From contig JBDNFP010000048.1 of assembly GCA_041689775.1 (NCBI GenBank), positions 1-33,497 on the forward strand: 33,497 nt of DNA, read 5' to 3'. How positions within the stretch are numbered: the first letter of the stretch is position 1; each line of letters begins with the position of its first letter. The translations under genes were made by a program, and so were the position numbers. The notes beneath the pieces are model-generated. The model was not told where the DNA came from. It made no database searches and saw only the letters and a list, made by a program, of their open reading frames with translations. The stretch is from JBDNFP01 sp041689775 (GTDB taxonomy: Bacteria > Bacteroidota > Bacteroidia > Cytophagales > Spirosomataceae). Below, piece after piece: positions 1 to 8,800 of this stretch.

Positions 1-1
1 A

Positions 2-205
2 CTGGATGAGCGATTACGAGAGTTGAATTTTGAAGAATTCCGGCTGCTGACCCTGACGCGTTTGGGTAAATTGGTTGAGCGTACAAAAAAGCATAACAAG
101 TGGGTCGGAGATTCCTATAAAGAGCACAACAATTTGTGGCCTATACCATTCAACGAGATCGAAAAAAACGTTCAGGCAGAATTAAAGCAGAATCCAGGCT
201 ACTGA
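2..205 (+). CDS. SusD/RagB-family outer-membrane nutrient-binding lipoprotein, C-terminal part only
   Basis: The gene enters from the left edge and only the last 67 residues are present. The reading frame is open from base 2, so the TTG at 23 is an internal Leu codon and not a start. The tail carries the usual SusD ending: a conserved E-R-x-R-E-L-x-F-E stretch, a basic helix, then L-W-P-I-P and a final Q-N-P-G-Y before the stop. The complete SusD at 9259-10740 ends in the same L-W-P-I-P...Q-N-P-G-Y pattern. SusD proteins cap a SusC porin and bind oligosaccharides at the cell surface, so the SusC partner should lie just outside the window. A strong terminator follows directly, making this the last gene of its unit. 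Confidence 0.9.
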   Translation: MDERLRELNFEEFRLLTLTRLGKLVERTKKHNKWVGDSYKEHNNLWPIPFNEIEKNVQAELKQNPGY

Positions 206-257
206 GCTAAAAAGAGATCCGCACACAGCATTTGCCGCGTGCGGATCTCTTTTTAGC
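206..257 (+). terminator. Strong intrinsic terminator after the partial SusD gene
   Basis: A perfect 19-bp inverted repeat (206-224 with 239-257) surrounds a 14-nt loop. The stem core is GAGATCCGCAC / GTGCGGATCTC, bordered by A-run and T-run arms (CTAAAAA / TTTTTAG). The symmetric A/T flanks mean it could stop transcription in both directions. It starts one base after the stop codon. Confidence 0.9.
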
Positions 258-345
258 TACCAGTAACAGACGGGTACATTTCTGCCTTTTCGGGTATGAC
301 CACTTCTGAATAACACTTGTCTGAAACCCATTTTTACTAACCATT

Positions 346-1824
346 ATGAATAAGTACTTAATACTGCTGCTAATAGCGATTGTTCATCCCGGCCATTCCC
401 AAAATTTCGGTGATTCCACCCACCCTATGAACAAGGATACCGATAATAGGCTAATACTCAATTATTGGACAAAGAAAAGTGATTTGATTAATGCGGTCTA
501 CGAGTCAGCATTGAAGGTACTGAGCGCAAAACCAGAAGCAAGTTTTTTCGATCTGTCTGCTAATACGGCGTTTCAAAAAATTGCGGGTCAGGATGGCATG
601 AAGTTGTTGGGCGGCCCTATGCTGGGAAATGTGAAAGAAAGCGGCGTGTCGATATGGGTGCGCACATTGAAGCCATCACAAGTGTCCGTCGAGGTAACCG
701 GCCAGGCTTACAGTCATAAATTTGGCCCTGTTCGCTCGACTCGCTCGACCGACCTGTCGGCAGTGCTGGTTGTAGATGGCCTTAAGCCATCATCTGCTTA
801 TACCTATCGCCTGTTCATAGATGGGAAGCCCATTCCCACCACGGGTGATATGCACTTCCGCACAGCCGCATCACCTGACAATCTAGAAGAAGCCTCCAGA
901 ATTGTATTTGGCTCTTGCCCTCATCGATGGGGACTGGGCAATCCAACACTGTTGGGTCAAATACAATCGCATAAACCCGATGCGTTTTTGTTGTATGGCG
1001 ACATTGCCGTACAAGATAGAACGAACCATTTGGGCATGCACCGTGCCGACTATTTGCTACGGGATTTTCATCCCGCCTGGAAATCATTGACAGCAAATAT
1101 ACCCGTATATGCAACTTGGGACGATCACGACTATTTTGGTAATGACAAATCGGGTATTCCGGAAGGGTTTGTGGATAAGGATCGCGACAATGTGAGGGAA
1201 GTTTTTAAAAATTCATGGAATAACCCGTCCTATGGATTTGAAGACAGTAAGCAGGGCATATTTACCCGTACCCGGATAGGCGCATTTGATATCATCATGA
1301 CAGACAACCGCTATTTCAGGGACAACCAGGTCTTTCTGGGGAAAAGTCAATTGGATTGGCTGAAAAAAGAGCTCCTAGCCTGTACGGCACCTTTCATCAT
1401 TTTGTCATGTGGTTCGATGTGGAGCGATTATGTTTCAGACGGAAAAGATTCATGGGGCGAAAATGATGCAGAAGGGCGGGAGGAGTTGTTCAGTTTCATT
1501 GAAAAGAATAATATAAGCGGAGTACTGCTGCTGTCTGGTGACCGGCATGGGGCACGTGGATTTCGTATACCGAGGAAATCCGGCTTCAGTTATTACGAAT
1601 TTGAGCCGGGAAGTTTGGGTGGAAGGGTGGGCCCACCCGCAAAGCAGGATTCATGGGATACGCAATTGTTCGGTCTTGATGGCACTTTCGCTTTTGGAGA
1701 GCTTACCTACCTTCCGTCCACCACAGATCCCGGTGTGGCTTTCCGCCTTGTTAAAGAGGACGGATCTCTTTTGTATGAATTGAAATTGCAAAGAAGCCAA
1801 TTGACGCCGAATAACTTCCATTGA
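346..1824 (+). CDS. Exported PhoD-like metallophosphatase (Sec signal)
   Basis: A 492-residue protein with a Sec signal peptide (M-N-K-Y-L-I-L-L-L-I-A, cleavage likely after H-S at about residue 18). After a helical N-terminal segment there is a fibronectin-like Ig domain (about 85-175), then a PhoD-type calcineurin-like metallophosphatase core. Visible motifs are F-G-S-C (188-191), Y-G-D-I (about 218-221), W-D-D-H-D (258-262) and S-G-D-R-H-G (397-402), which fit the metal-binding Asp and His residues of the family. PhoD enzymes hydrolyse phosphodiesters or monoesters outside the cytoplasm, but the substrate here is unknown. The second PhoD-like gene starts 20 nt downstream, so co-transcription is likely. 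The ATG at 346 directly precedes the signal peptide. Confidence 0.85.
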   Translation: MNKYLILLLIAIVHPGHSQNFGDSTHPMNKDTDNRLILNYWTKKSDLINAVYESALKVLSAKPEASFFDLSANTAFQKIAGQDGMKLLGGPMLGNVKESGVSIWVRTLKPSQVSVEVTGQAYSHKFGPVRSTRSTDLSAVLVVDGLKPSSAYTYRLFIDGKPIPTTGDMHFRTAASPDNLEEASRIVFGSCPHRWGLGNPTLLGQIQSHKPDAFLLYGDIAVQDRTNHLGMHRADYLLRDFHPAWKSLTANIPVYATWDDHDYFGNDKSGIPEGFVDKDRDNVREVFKNSWNNPSYGFEDSKQGIFTRTRIGAFDIIMTDNRYFRDNQVFLGKSQLDWLKKELLACTAPFIILSCGSMWSDYVSDGKDSWGENDAEGREELFSFIEKNNISGVLLLSGDRHGARGFRIPRKSGFSYYEFEPGSLGGRVGPPAKQDSWDTQLFGLDGTFAFGELTYLPSTTDPGVAFRLVKEDGSLLYELKLQRSQLTPNNFH

Positions 1825-1844
1825 CCTCAATTTAAACGTCCAAG

Positions 1845-3320
1845 ATGATGAACAACGAAAGCAGGAGAACTTTTGTAAAAAAAGCAAGTGCGGGCATTGC
1901 AACCCTATCCCTGCAGAATGTTCACGCAGCCATTTCCCAAATAGGAGATGCGAATAAGGAAAAATTGACGCCCCAGGTATTCTTTACCACGGGATCTAAG
2001 ACGGGAGAAGTAACCCCCAATTCGGCACAGCTCTGGATTCGATTGTGCGGGCAGGAGAACCGCAACCCTGTTGTCCATGAACGCAGAGATGAAGCTCCAG
2101 CTCCCAGGCATCCACTAGAATTCGATGAGGATATGCCTGTGGGAAAAATGGACGGAGCGGTAGGGGGCGCAAACGGAATGGTACGGGCCATTATTTCCGG
2201 CAATGGCAAGCACTTTGAATCCGCATGGAGTTCCGCTAATGTAGAGAATGACTTCACCGTGCAGATTCCTTTTATGGGTTTGGATCCAGGAATCAGATAC
2301 GAAATAAAATGGCAGGCAAAATTATCTGATTCAGGCCCGATCGCCGAAGCAGTGGCCACCTTTTCCACGGCACCCTCGGTTTCGGAGCAGAAAAACATTA
2401 AGTTCGTTACCTCAACCTGTCAATATTTTTGGAGTTTTGATGATTTGCAAAGAGGCTTTCGGACCTACGATAGCATGGGGAAATTGAACCCTGATTTTTT
2501 TGTTCACACCGGAGATTATGTCTACTACGATAGGCCTGGTCCTTTCGGTAATACTATCGAAAAGGCACGTCATCAATGGCACGCTATGAATTCCTGGCCT
2601 TCGCTGGTCGATTTTTTTTCGAAGGTACCTATATATATGCTAAAGGACGACCATGATTTACTCCGGGATGATGCGTATCCCACGTCGCCCGACTACGGAG
2701 CGCTCTCTTTTGAAGATGGACTGAAAATATGGCGGGAAAACGCTCCTGTAAAGGACAGCCCATACCGAACCTACCGCTGGGGAAAGCATGTTCAGATTTG
2801 GCTGGTGGAAGGACGGGAATTTCGGTCACCCAACCCTGTCGCAGATAGCAGTGACAAAACCATTTGGGGCGAAAAACAAAAGACCTGGTTTCAACAAACG
2901 GTTGAAGATTCAGACGCCACGTTCAAAATTTTGTTTTCACCCACTCCGGTGGTCGGCCCTGATCGTGAGAATAAAACCGATAACCATGCCAATAAAGCGT
3001 TTCAACATGAAGGCAATTGGCTGAGACAATATCTTTCCGGACAAAAAAATATGTTTGTCGTCAACGGGGACCGGCATTGGCAATATGTGTCGGTGGATGA
3101 AGGAGCGGGCCTGATCGAATTCGGATCGGGACCGGTAAGCGATTCCCACGCCCAGGGGTGGGATCCGGAAGATAAGCGGCCAGAACACAGATTCTTGAGG
3201 GTCAAGGGCGGATTTCTGGAAATAGGCGTGGTGGCGACGGAAACAGCTCCAAGGATAGAGTTTATTCATCGCGATGTGGATGGACTCACGGTTCATCAAG
3301 AGACATTCACAGCATCTTAA
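1845..3320 (+). CDS. Tat-exported PhoD-like metallophosphatase
   Basis: A 491-residue protein. The N-terminus has twin arginines followed by T-F-V-K-K (R7-R8) and a short hydrophobic stretch, fitting a Tat signal, which suits a metalloenzyme folded in the cytoplasm. The phosphatase core shows T-S-T-C-Q (the family's S/T-C turn), H-T-G-D-Y-V-Y-Y-D, K-D-D-H-D and N-G-D-R-H-W-Q. These parallel the metal-ligand motifs of the preceding PhoD-like protein, but the two are only distantly alike and use different export routes. An N-terminal beta domain with the phrase T-P-N-S-A-Q-L-W-I-R is typical of PhoD proteins. The gene lies 20 nt after its neighbour and no terminator is seen directly after it. 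ATG at 1848 is an equally possible start. Confidence 0.85.
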   Translation: MMNNESRRTFVKKASAGIATLSLQNVHAAISQIGDANKEKLTPQVFFTTGSKTGEVTPNSAQLWIRLCGQENRNPVVHERRDEAPAPRHPLEFDEDMPVGKMDGAVGGANGMVRAIISGNGKHFESAWSSANVENDFTVQIPFMGLDPGIRYEIKWQAKLSDSGPIAEAVATFSTAPSVSEQKNIKFVTSTCQYFWSFDDLQRGFRTYDSMGKLNPDFFVHTGDYVYYDRPGPFGNTIEKARHQWHAMNSWPSLVDFFSKVPIYMLKDDHDLLRDDAYPTSPDYGALSFEDGLKIWRENAPVKDSPYRTYRWGKHVQIWLVEGREFRSPNPVADSSDKTIWGEKQKTWFQQTVEDSDATFKILFSPTPVVGPDRENKTDNHANKAFQHEGNWLRQYLSGQKNMFVVNGDRHWQYVSVDEGAGLIEFGSGPVSDSHAQGWDPEDKRPEHRFLRVKGGFLEIGVVATETAPRIEFIHRDVDGLTVHQETFTAS

Positions 3321-3359
3321 AAAGACTGTAGAGTGCAATGACTTCTAGACTGAGGGTGA

Positions 3360-3494
3360 TTTCAACCATATTTCGTAATCATTTCAAATTCTACATGGGT
3401 TATTCTGCCCAAAACGTTCGACAATCTGCTCGTGCCTGTCACCATTTCGTCGAGCAACTTCGGCCTTTCTGGTATCCGGGTCGAACTCACCTAG
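3360..3494 (+). pseudogene. C-terminal scrap of a FAD-dependent oxidoreductase (13468/15177 type)
   Basis: In one frame (codons in register with 3396) this stretch reads Q-P-Y...W-V-I-L-P-K-T-F-D-N-L-L-V-P-V-T-I-S-S-S-N then G-I-R-V-E. It aligns with the C-terminal region of the intact enzyme at 13468-15150, which has Q-P-Y...I-L-P-K-A-S-E-C-K-N-L-L-V-P-V-A-M-S-S-S-H then S-I-R-M-E. The remnant is preceded by a TGA, ends in TAG and lacks the whole N-terminal FAD-binding part. It is therefore a dead fragment, not a short gene. Its boundaries are approximate because similarity fades at both ends. Confidence 0.7.
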
Positions 3495-3593
3495 ACAGCC
3501 TTGAAGCGAGCGGCAGACTTAGAAGCCAGCATGAGTATTAAAAAGGGCGTTTCAATGCAGAAAGTCAATGTATCGGACTTATCAAAACTACCG

Positions 3594-3707
3594 CTAAAAC
3601 GATTTATTTCCCAGAAAGCGTATTCGTTTCTTAAAAAGGTGAGTACTACGGACCTAATTGTCAACAAGCGACTTACCCAGTATCGGGCAGCTAACAATCT
3701 GAAATGA
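3594..3707 (+). pseudogene. C-terminal scrap of an FMN-binding/helical-repeat protein (12151 type)
   Basis: The frame ending at the TGA at 3705-3707 reads F-I-S-Q-K-A-Y-S-F-L-K-K-V-S-T-T-D-L-I-V then N-K-R-L-T-Q-Y-R-A-A-N-N-L-K. The last 34 residues of the intact gene at 12151-13308 read F-I-S-K-K-A-Y-S-F-L-S-K-M-S-T-A-D-L-I-V then K-K-R-L-T-Q-Y-R-S-T-N-N-L-N. The nucleotide sequences are also clearly alike over this stretch. Upstream of about 3594 the similarity stops abruptly. An ATG-started frame does run in from 3540 but matches nothing recognised. This is a truncated duplicate or recombination relic. Confidence 0.8.
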
Positions 3708-3709
3708 AA

Positions 3710-3755
3710 TGGGTTGCTATAATCCACCGCTGCGGATTATAAATACGCAAACCCA
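3710..3755 (+). other. Nested stem-loop just after the remnant stop codon
   Basis: Two nested pairs of arms are visible: TGGGTT (3710-3715) with AACCCA (3750-3755), and TATAATCC (3718-3725) with GGATTATA (3734-3741). No T-run follows, so it is not a classical terminator. It may be a 3'-end stabilising hairpin left from the ancestral gene. Confidence 0.5.
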
Positions 3756-3775
3756 ATGAGTGCATAGTCCACACA

Positions 3776-3818
3776 GTAGCCAAGCAAAAGCGGTAAAATC
3801 GTTTGTTTGGCTACTTTT
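3776..3818 (+). terminator. Rho-independent terminator upstream of the sigma factor gene
   Basis: A 13-bp stem, GTAGCCAAGCAAA (3776-3788) with TTTGTTTGGCTAC (3802-3814) and one G-U pair, has a 13-nt loop and is followed by TTTT. It separates the debris on the left from the sigma/FecR/SusCD locus on the right. Confidence 0.65.
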
Positions 3819-3882
3819 CATGAAAACACTAGCTCCTTGTTTGCGAAAAGCAGTTCTTTGTTTGAAAGGAAAGCAAGAATTA

Positions 3883-3912
3883 TTTGTAAATTAAACAGAT
3901 ATTTATAGTTTG
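3883..3912 (+). promoter_or_regulatory. Candidate Bacteroidota-type promoter for the ECF sigma gene
   Basis: TTTG at 3883-3886 is followed, after 19 nt, by TAGTTTG at 3906-3912. The Bacteroidota housekeeping consensus is a -33 TTTG and a -7 TAnnTTTG about 19 nt apart. This match is one base short inside the -7 element. It would start transcription near 3919, just ahead of the sigma coding frame. Confidence 0.4.
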
Positions 3913-3980
3913 AAAATCTGATCCAATCTAGAATAGCAACGCTCAAATCTCATACCGACGAGGAAGACGCTCACCTGCTT

Positions 3981-4511
3981 TTGCTCCTCAACGAGCAAAA
4001 TAGTAATTCCTTTAGCCAGATTTTCCGAAAGTATTGGCAGGAATTATACGATTTTGCCTACGTCAAAACCCAAGACAAAGACGTGGCCGAAGAAATCGTC
4101 CAGGAACTGTTTATAAATCTTTGGGAAAAGAGACAAGAACTCACCATCCGTAACCTCCGTAGCTACTTTTTCATTTCGGTCAAGAACCGCGTAATTGACC
4201 ACTACCGTCGAACCACCTTCGACCGGCTGGATTCGATTCCAGATTTGGCCTCCACAACGACCTATCCGCTCTTTCTGGAAGAATTGGAAGTAGCGATTGA
4301 AGAAGCGATTGCACAATTGCCCGAGAAAAGTCGACTGGTTTTCAACTTGAAGCGATTTGAGAATCAGACTACCCGGGAAATATCACAACAACTTTCTATG
4401 CCCGAAAGAACGGTCGAATACCACTACACACAGGCTACCCGCATGCTCAAAATACTGCTCGAAACCTTTTTTTCTCTTCTTTTTATCCAGGACACATCTG
4501 GTATTTTTTAA
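3981..4511 (+). CDS. ECF-type RNA polymerase sigma factor (Bacteroidetes FecI/RpoE-like)
   Basis: Region 2 is visible as F-S-Q-I-F-R-K-Y-W-Q-E-L-Y-D-F-A-Y, then D-V-A-E-E-I-V-Q-E-L-F-I-N-L-W-E-K-R. Region 4 is L-P-E-K-S-R-L-V-F-N-L, then a helix-turn-helix T-T-R-E-I-S-Q-Q-L-S-M-P-E-R-T-V-E-Y-H. These proteins direct transcription of a SusCD locus once released by their FecR anti-sigma factor, and a FecR gene follows 112 nt downstream. The start is uncertain. The given TTG at 3981 lies inside region 2.1, and the frame is open from 3909. The residues ahead of it (H-T-D-E-E-D-A-H-L-L-L-L-L) match the usual ECF N-terminus, but no ATG or GTG is found there, only ATA at 3933 or CTG at 3918. The true protein is probably about 15-20 residues longer. 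Confidence 0.88.
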   Translation: MLLNEQNSNSFSQIFRKYWQELYDFAYVKTQDKDVAEEIVQELFINLWEKRQELTIRNLRSYFFISVKNRVIDHYRRTTFDRLDSIPDLASTTTYPLFLEELEVAIEEAIAQLPEKSRLVFNLKRFENQTTREISQQLSMPERTVEYHYTQATRMLKILLETFFSLLFIQDTSGIF

Positions 4512-4623
4512 AGAAGAAATGGGGAATTATTGAAATATAGTATTAATATTCCTGGAATCTTTTTAAATCATTGCGGACTCGCCTTTTTCTGGCGTCGTAG
4601 GGGTATAGGACAAACCAATACCC

Positions 4624-5673
4624 ATGAGCAAACAACACTTCCGTACCCTCCTTAAGCGCTACCATGCCGACGATTGCACCCCCAAAGAGCGGCGTTTGGT
4701 CGAGCAATGGTTCGCGCTTTTGGATGGGGATCCTCCCCGTCGCGATGCCTCGGAGACCCAGCAATTGGAAGATCGCATGTGGGGGGCTATCCAGCAAAAA
4801 GGCAATACAGGAGCACCAATCGTCCGTATGCCCAACTCAGGGCGGCGCTGGTGGATGGCGGCGGCAGCCGCGTTGGTTTTGGGTTTGAGCTGGTTTGCTT
4901 ACGAAGCTTTGGATACGAATTCCAAAACCATGTCGATCAACGGCACGACCGATACGCTTCCGGCTGGCTACCTCCTTCGAACCAACGAGACTGCCACTAA
5001 CCTGGAAATAACGCTGAGCGATGGCTCGCAAGTTACCCTCGCTCCCCACAGTAGCCTTGAATATCCCGAAGCGTTTGAAGATACCCGGCGTGAAGTGAAT
5101 CTAACCGGCGAGGCGCTTTTTCAAGTGACCCGCAACCCCAAGCAGCCCTTCTTTGTCAATGCGGGGGAGGTCACTACCAAGGTGTTGGGAACCAGCTTCC
5201 GCGTGCAAACGGGAGACAACAATAGCTCGGTGGAAGTATTGGTACTCACGGGAAAAGTGTCCGTCTTTCAGCGCGATTCGCCTGACGAGCCGACCCAGGA
5301 TAAAATCAAAAAAGGGGTGATTCTCACCCCTAATCAGCGGGTCGTGTACACCCAGGCAAGTCACTCCTTTGAAACGAGCCTAGTGGAACAGCCCTTGGTG
5401 GTGGCCCCGAGTGCCGATACTCCAGGCAGCGGGTCAGAGACCGTACCCTTTGCCTTTGAAGATGCCACCATGGCCGTAGTGGTGGAGAAGTTGGAAAAAG
5501 CCTACGGTATCGAAATTATTCTGGAAAACGAAGAATTGGGAGACTGCCTTTTCACGGCTGACATTACCGAGCAACCACTTTTCACCAAACTAGACCTACT
5601 CTGTTCATCCCTCAACGCAACGTACGAGGTCCGCGGAACCAAGATTCTGATCATGGGAAGCGGATGCCGTTGA
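4624..5673 (+). CDS. FecR-family anti-sigma factor / periplasmic signal relay
   Basis: A 349-residue protein with the standard layout. The cytoplasmic N-terminal domain (1-75) includes the typical K-E-R-R-L-V-E-Q-W-F segment. A single membrane helix follows (about 77-96, W-M-A-A-A-A-A-L-V-L-G). The periplasmic FecR domain (about 110-215) contains L-S-D-G-S-Q-V-T-L-A-P-H-S-S-L-E-Y-P and G-E-A-L-F-Q-V, and a C-terminal DUF4974/secretin-TonB-like domain (about 275-345) follows. It should bind the sigma factor encoded just upstream and release it when the STN domain of the SusC receptor downstream (5875) signals substrate. Order and orientation are the classical sigma, anti-sigma, transducer arrangement. 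Confidence 0.93.
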   Translation: MSKQHFRTLLKRYHADDCTPKERRLVEQWFALLDGDPPRRDASETQQLEDRMWGAIQQKGNTGAPIVRMPNSGRRWWMAAAAALVLGLSWFAYEALDTNSKTMSINGTTDTLPAGYLLRTNETATNLEITLSDGSQVTLAPHSSLEYPEAFEDTRREVNLTGEALFQVTRNPKQPFFVNAGEVTTKVLGTSFRVQTGDNNSSVEVLVLTGKVSVFQRDSPDEPTQDKIKKGVILTPNQRVVYTQASHSFETSLVEQPLVVAPSADTPGSGSETVPFAFEDATMAVVVEKLEKAYGIEIILENEELGDCLFTADITEQPLFTKLDLLCSSLNATYEVRGTKILIMGSGCR

Positions 5674-5739
5674 CTCAGTGCAGAGTGATCCGTTGAATTT
5701 GATTTTTAGAATGAAAACCTAATTCTCTGTAAAGAAAAA

Positions 5740-5772
5740 GGAGCCGGAGGTGTTACGAGCACTTCCGACTCC
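5740..5772 (+). promoter_or_regulatory. Stem-loop in the FecR-susC leader
   Basis: A 13-bp stem (5740-5752 with 5760-5772, two G-U pairs) encloses a 7-nt loop in the 200-nt gap before the SusC gene. No T-run follows. It may be a partial terminator or an mRNA processing element that sets the susC level apart from the regulatory genes. The function is inferred from position only. Confidence 0.4.
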
Positions 5773-5874
5773 GAAGTAATACCCTTTCTAAAACCTGGTC
5801 GGGCTTCCATCTATACGGATGGGTGAGAGGGAGTTTTGTCAAATTTTTAAACCCAACAAAAACAATCAAATGTA

Positions 5875-8800
5875 ATGAAAAAACTATTACGAGAGCGAAC
5901 GCTGCTACGACAAATCATGCGGATTACCCTGCTGCAAACTTTCCTGATCGGCCTGACCCTTACCCTGGGATACGCCCACGATGCCCACACCCAGGGCTTG
6001 TTGGATAGGGCTGTTTCGCTAAAAGCCAACAATACCGAACTCCGAAAAGTACTGTCCACGATTGAAAATGAAGTCAATATCAAATTCGTGTACAGCTCCA
6101 CGGTCATCCAACCCAACCGCCGGGTGAGCGTGCAGGCCGATCAACGCAAACTTTCGGACGTATTGAAGTTAGTTCTGGAGCCGCTGGACATTACCTACAA
6201 GGTCATTGGCGGACAGATCGTGCTGACCCGGATAGAGACAGGCACTTCTTCTTCTTTTCCGGGAATTAGAGTCGAAGCCCCAGTAGACCGTACGGTTACC
6301 GGGCGTGTGGTAGACGAAAACAACGCCGGACTTCCTGGGGTAAGCGTGGTACTAAAAGGTACCTCGCGCGGTACAACCACCAACACTCAGGGGCGCTTTG
6401 AACTAACCGTACCCGAGACTGGCTCGCCGGTACTGGTGTTCAGTTTTGTGGGGTACGTGAGTCAGGAGGTAGCAGTAGGGAGTCAGAGTCAGATTAGTAT
6501 TTCTTTAAACACCGACACCAAGTCGCTGGAAGAAGTTGTTGTGGTAGGCTACGGTACGGTAAAAAAGAGCGACCTGACCGGCTCAGTGGCGCAGGTAAAA
6601 TCTGATGAAATCAACAGCTTTCCCTCTGCCAACCCATTACAGGCCCTTTCGGGCCGGGCAGCTGGCGTACAGGTTACGCAGAATACCGGTGCGCCCGGCG
6701 GGGGCATTAGCGTGCGAATCCGGGGTACCAACTCCATTCAGGGTAGCAATGAACCATTGTACGTGGTAGACGGCTTCCCCATTTTTGGCAGCAACCCCAC
6801 GGTGCTCAACAATGCCGACATCGAGAGCGTGGAGGTACTAAAAGACGCCTCGGCTACGGCCATTTATGGCTCACGAGGTGCCAACGGAGTAGTAATTATC
6901 ACGACCAAGCAAGGCAAAACAGGCCGCACGAAGGTAGACTTTGAAACCAGCTACAGCCAGCAAACGCTGCGCAAGAAACTGGACATGATGAATGGGCGGG
7001 AGTACGCTACTTTCTATAACCAGCAGGCCGTCAATGACAAACTAGCCCCCTACTTTACCCAGGACCAGGTCAATGGTTTTGGGGAGGGCTTCGATTGGCA
7101 GGATCTGGTGTTCCAGAAAGCTCCCATGAAAACTACCTCGCTAAATATCAACGGCGGCACCGATAAAACTCAGTTTTCAGTGTCAGGCAGCTACTTTGGA
7201 CAGGAGGGGATTATCAAAGGCAGCGATTACAACCGATTCTCCCTGCGCACCAACATCAATCATCAAGTAAGTAAGGTGTTCAGAGTTACGCTATCCAACA
7301 CCCTATCCCGCCTAAAAACCGACCGTCGTGATAGTGGAGGTGGTTCACGCGGAAATTCCATGGTTTCGGCCGCGGTATCAGCCCCGCCTACCCTTACGCC
7401 CTATAACGAGGACGGCACCTACCGGGTGCTGGCCATCGCTTACCCCTTCGTTGCCACAGATTTGATCAATCCGCTGAATTTTATCAATGAGCAGAACAAC
7501 CAAATCAATGCGAACCGCATCCTGACCAATGCCGCGCTGATATTTAACCCCATTCCCGAACTAACCATAAAAATAGCGGGAGGGATCGAAAATCAGGACG
7601 ATCGTACCGACAGCTACACCACCCGCAAATTTTTCAATTCACCGGGTCGGGCCGGCGTCAGTTCGTACCAATTCACTAGTCTGCTGAATGAAAACACCAT
7701 CAGCTATGCCAAAACTTTCAACCAACTGCACAGCGTTTCAGCCGTGGCGGGTTTTACCTATCAGGATTTCACCACCAAAACCCTGGGCGGCAGTGGTAAT
7801 GGCTTCCTGAGCGACATCACCGAAACCTTCGATCTGGAATCGGCCATTACACCGGGTATTCCGTCGTCGGGCTACTCCCAATCGGTACTGGTTTCGTACC
7901 TGGCTCGGGCCAATTATAGCTACAACGATAAGTACCTGTTCACGGCCAGCATCCGACGGGATGGATCTTCGCGGTATAGCCCCGGCAACAAGTGGGGATA
8001 CTTTCCTTCGGCGGCAGTAGCCTGGAAAGTGGCCAATGAGGATTTCCTTGTCAACAACCCAACTATTTCCGAGCTGAAACTACGGGCCAGTTGGGGTTTG
8101 ACGGGTAGTCAGGCCATCAACGCCTACGCTACCCTCAACGAGCTTAACGCTAGCCGGACGGTATTTGACGACGCCATGTACACGACCTTCTCGCCCGGTA
8201 CACGGCTCCCTGGCAACCTGAAATGGGAAACCACCGAGCAGCTGGATTTCGGAGTCGATCTGGGTCTTTTCCAAAACCGCCTGCTATTCACGGCCGACTA
8301 CTACATCAAAAATACCCACGACCTGCTGAATACGGTTATTCTGCCTTCTTCCCTGGGCTTTACCTCCACCATCCAAAACATCGGACAGGTACAGAACAAA
8401 GGATTTGAATTGGGTTTAGACGGACGTATTCTAACTGGGGCTTTTAAGTGGAATATGAACGCCAACCTGTCGATCAATCGGAATAAAGTAGTGAAGCTGT
8501 ATGGCGGCGAAGATATTCTTGGGGGTAATGTCAATGTTGTAGTGATCAACGACGTGACGAACATTCTGCGCGAAGGCCAACCCATCGGTAGCTTTTGGGG
8601 GTACCTCGAAGGCGGCTACAATGAGCAGGGACGCATTATCTATAAGGATTTAGACGGTAATGGAACTACCAGTCAAAATGATAAAACGTTTATCGGGAAC
8701 CCCAACCCCAGATTTATCTATGGGCTCAACTCCTCGATGTCGTATAAAGGCTTCGACCTAACGCTATTTTTGCAGGGCGTGCAGGGTAACGACCTGCTCA

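Noticed and set aside
3501..3707. A 68-residue frame after the PhoD genes
   Set aside because: Only the last 34 residues match anything, and that match is the C-terminus of the 12151 protein. It has no signal peptide or domain of its own and is better explained as a relic.
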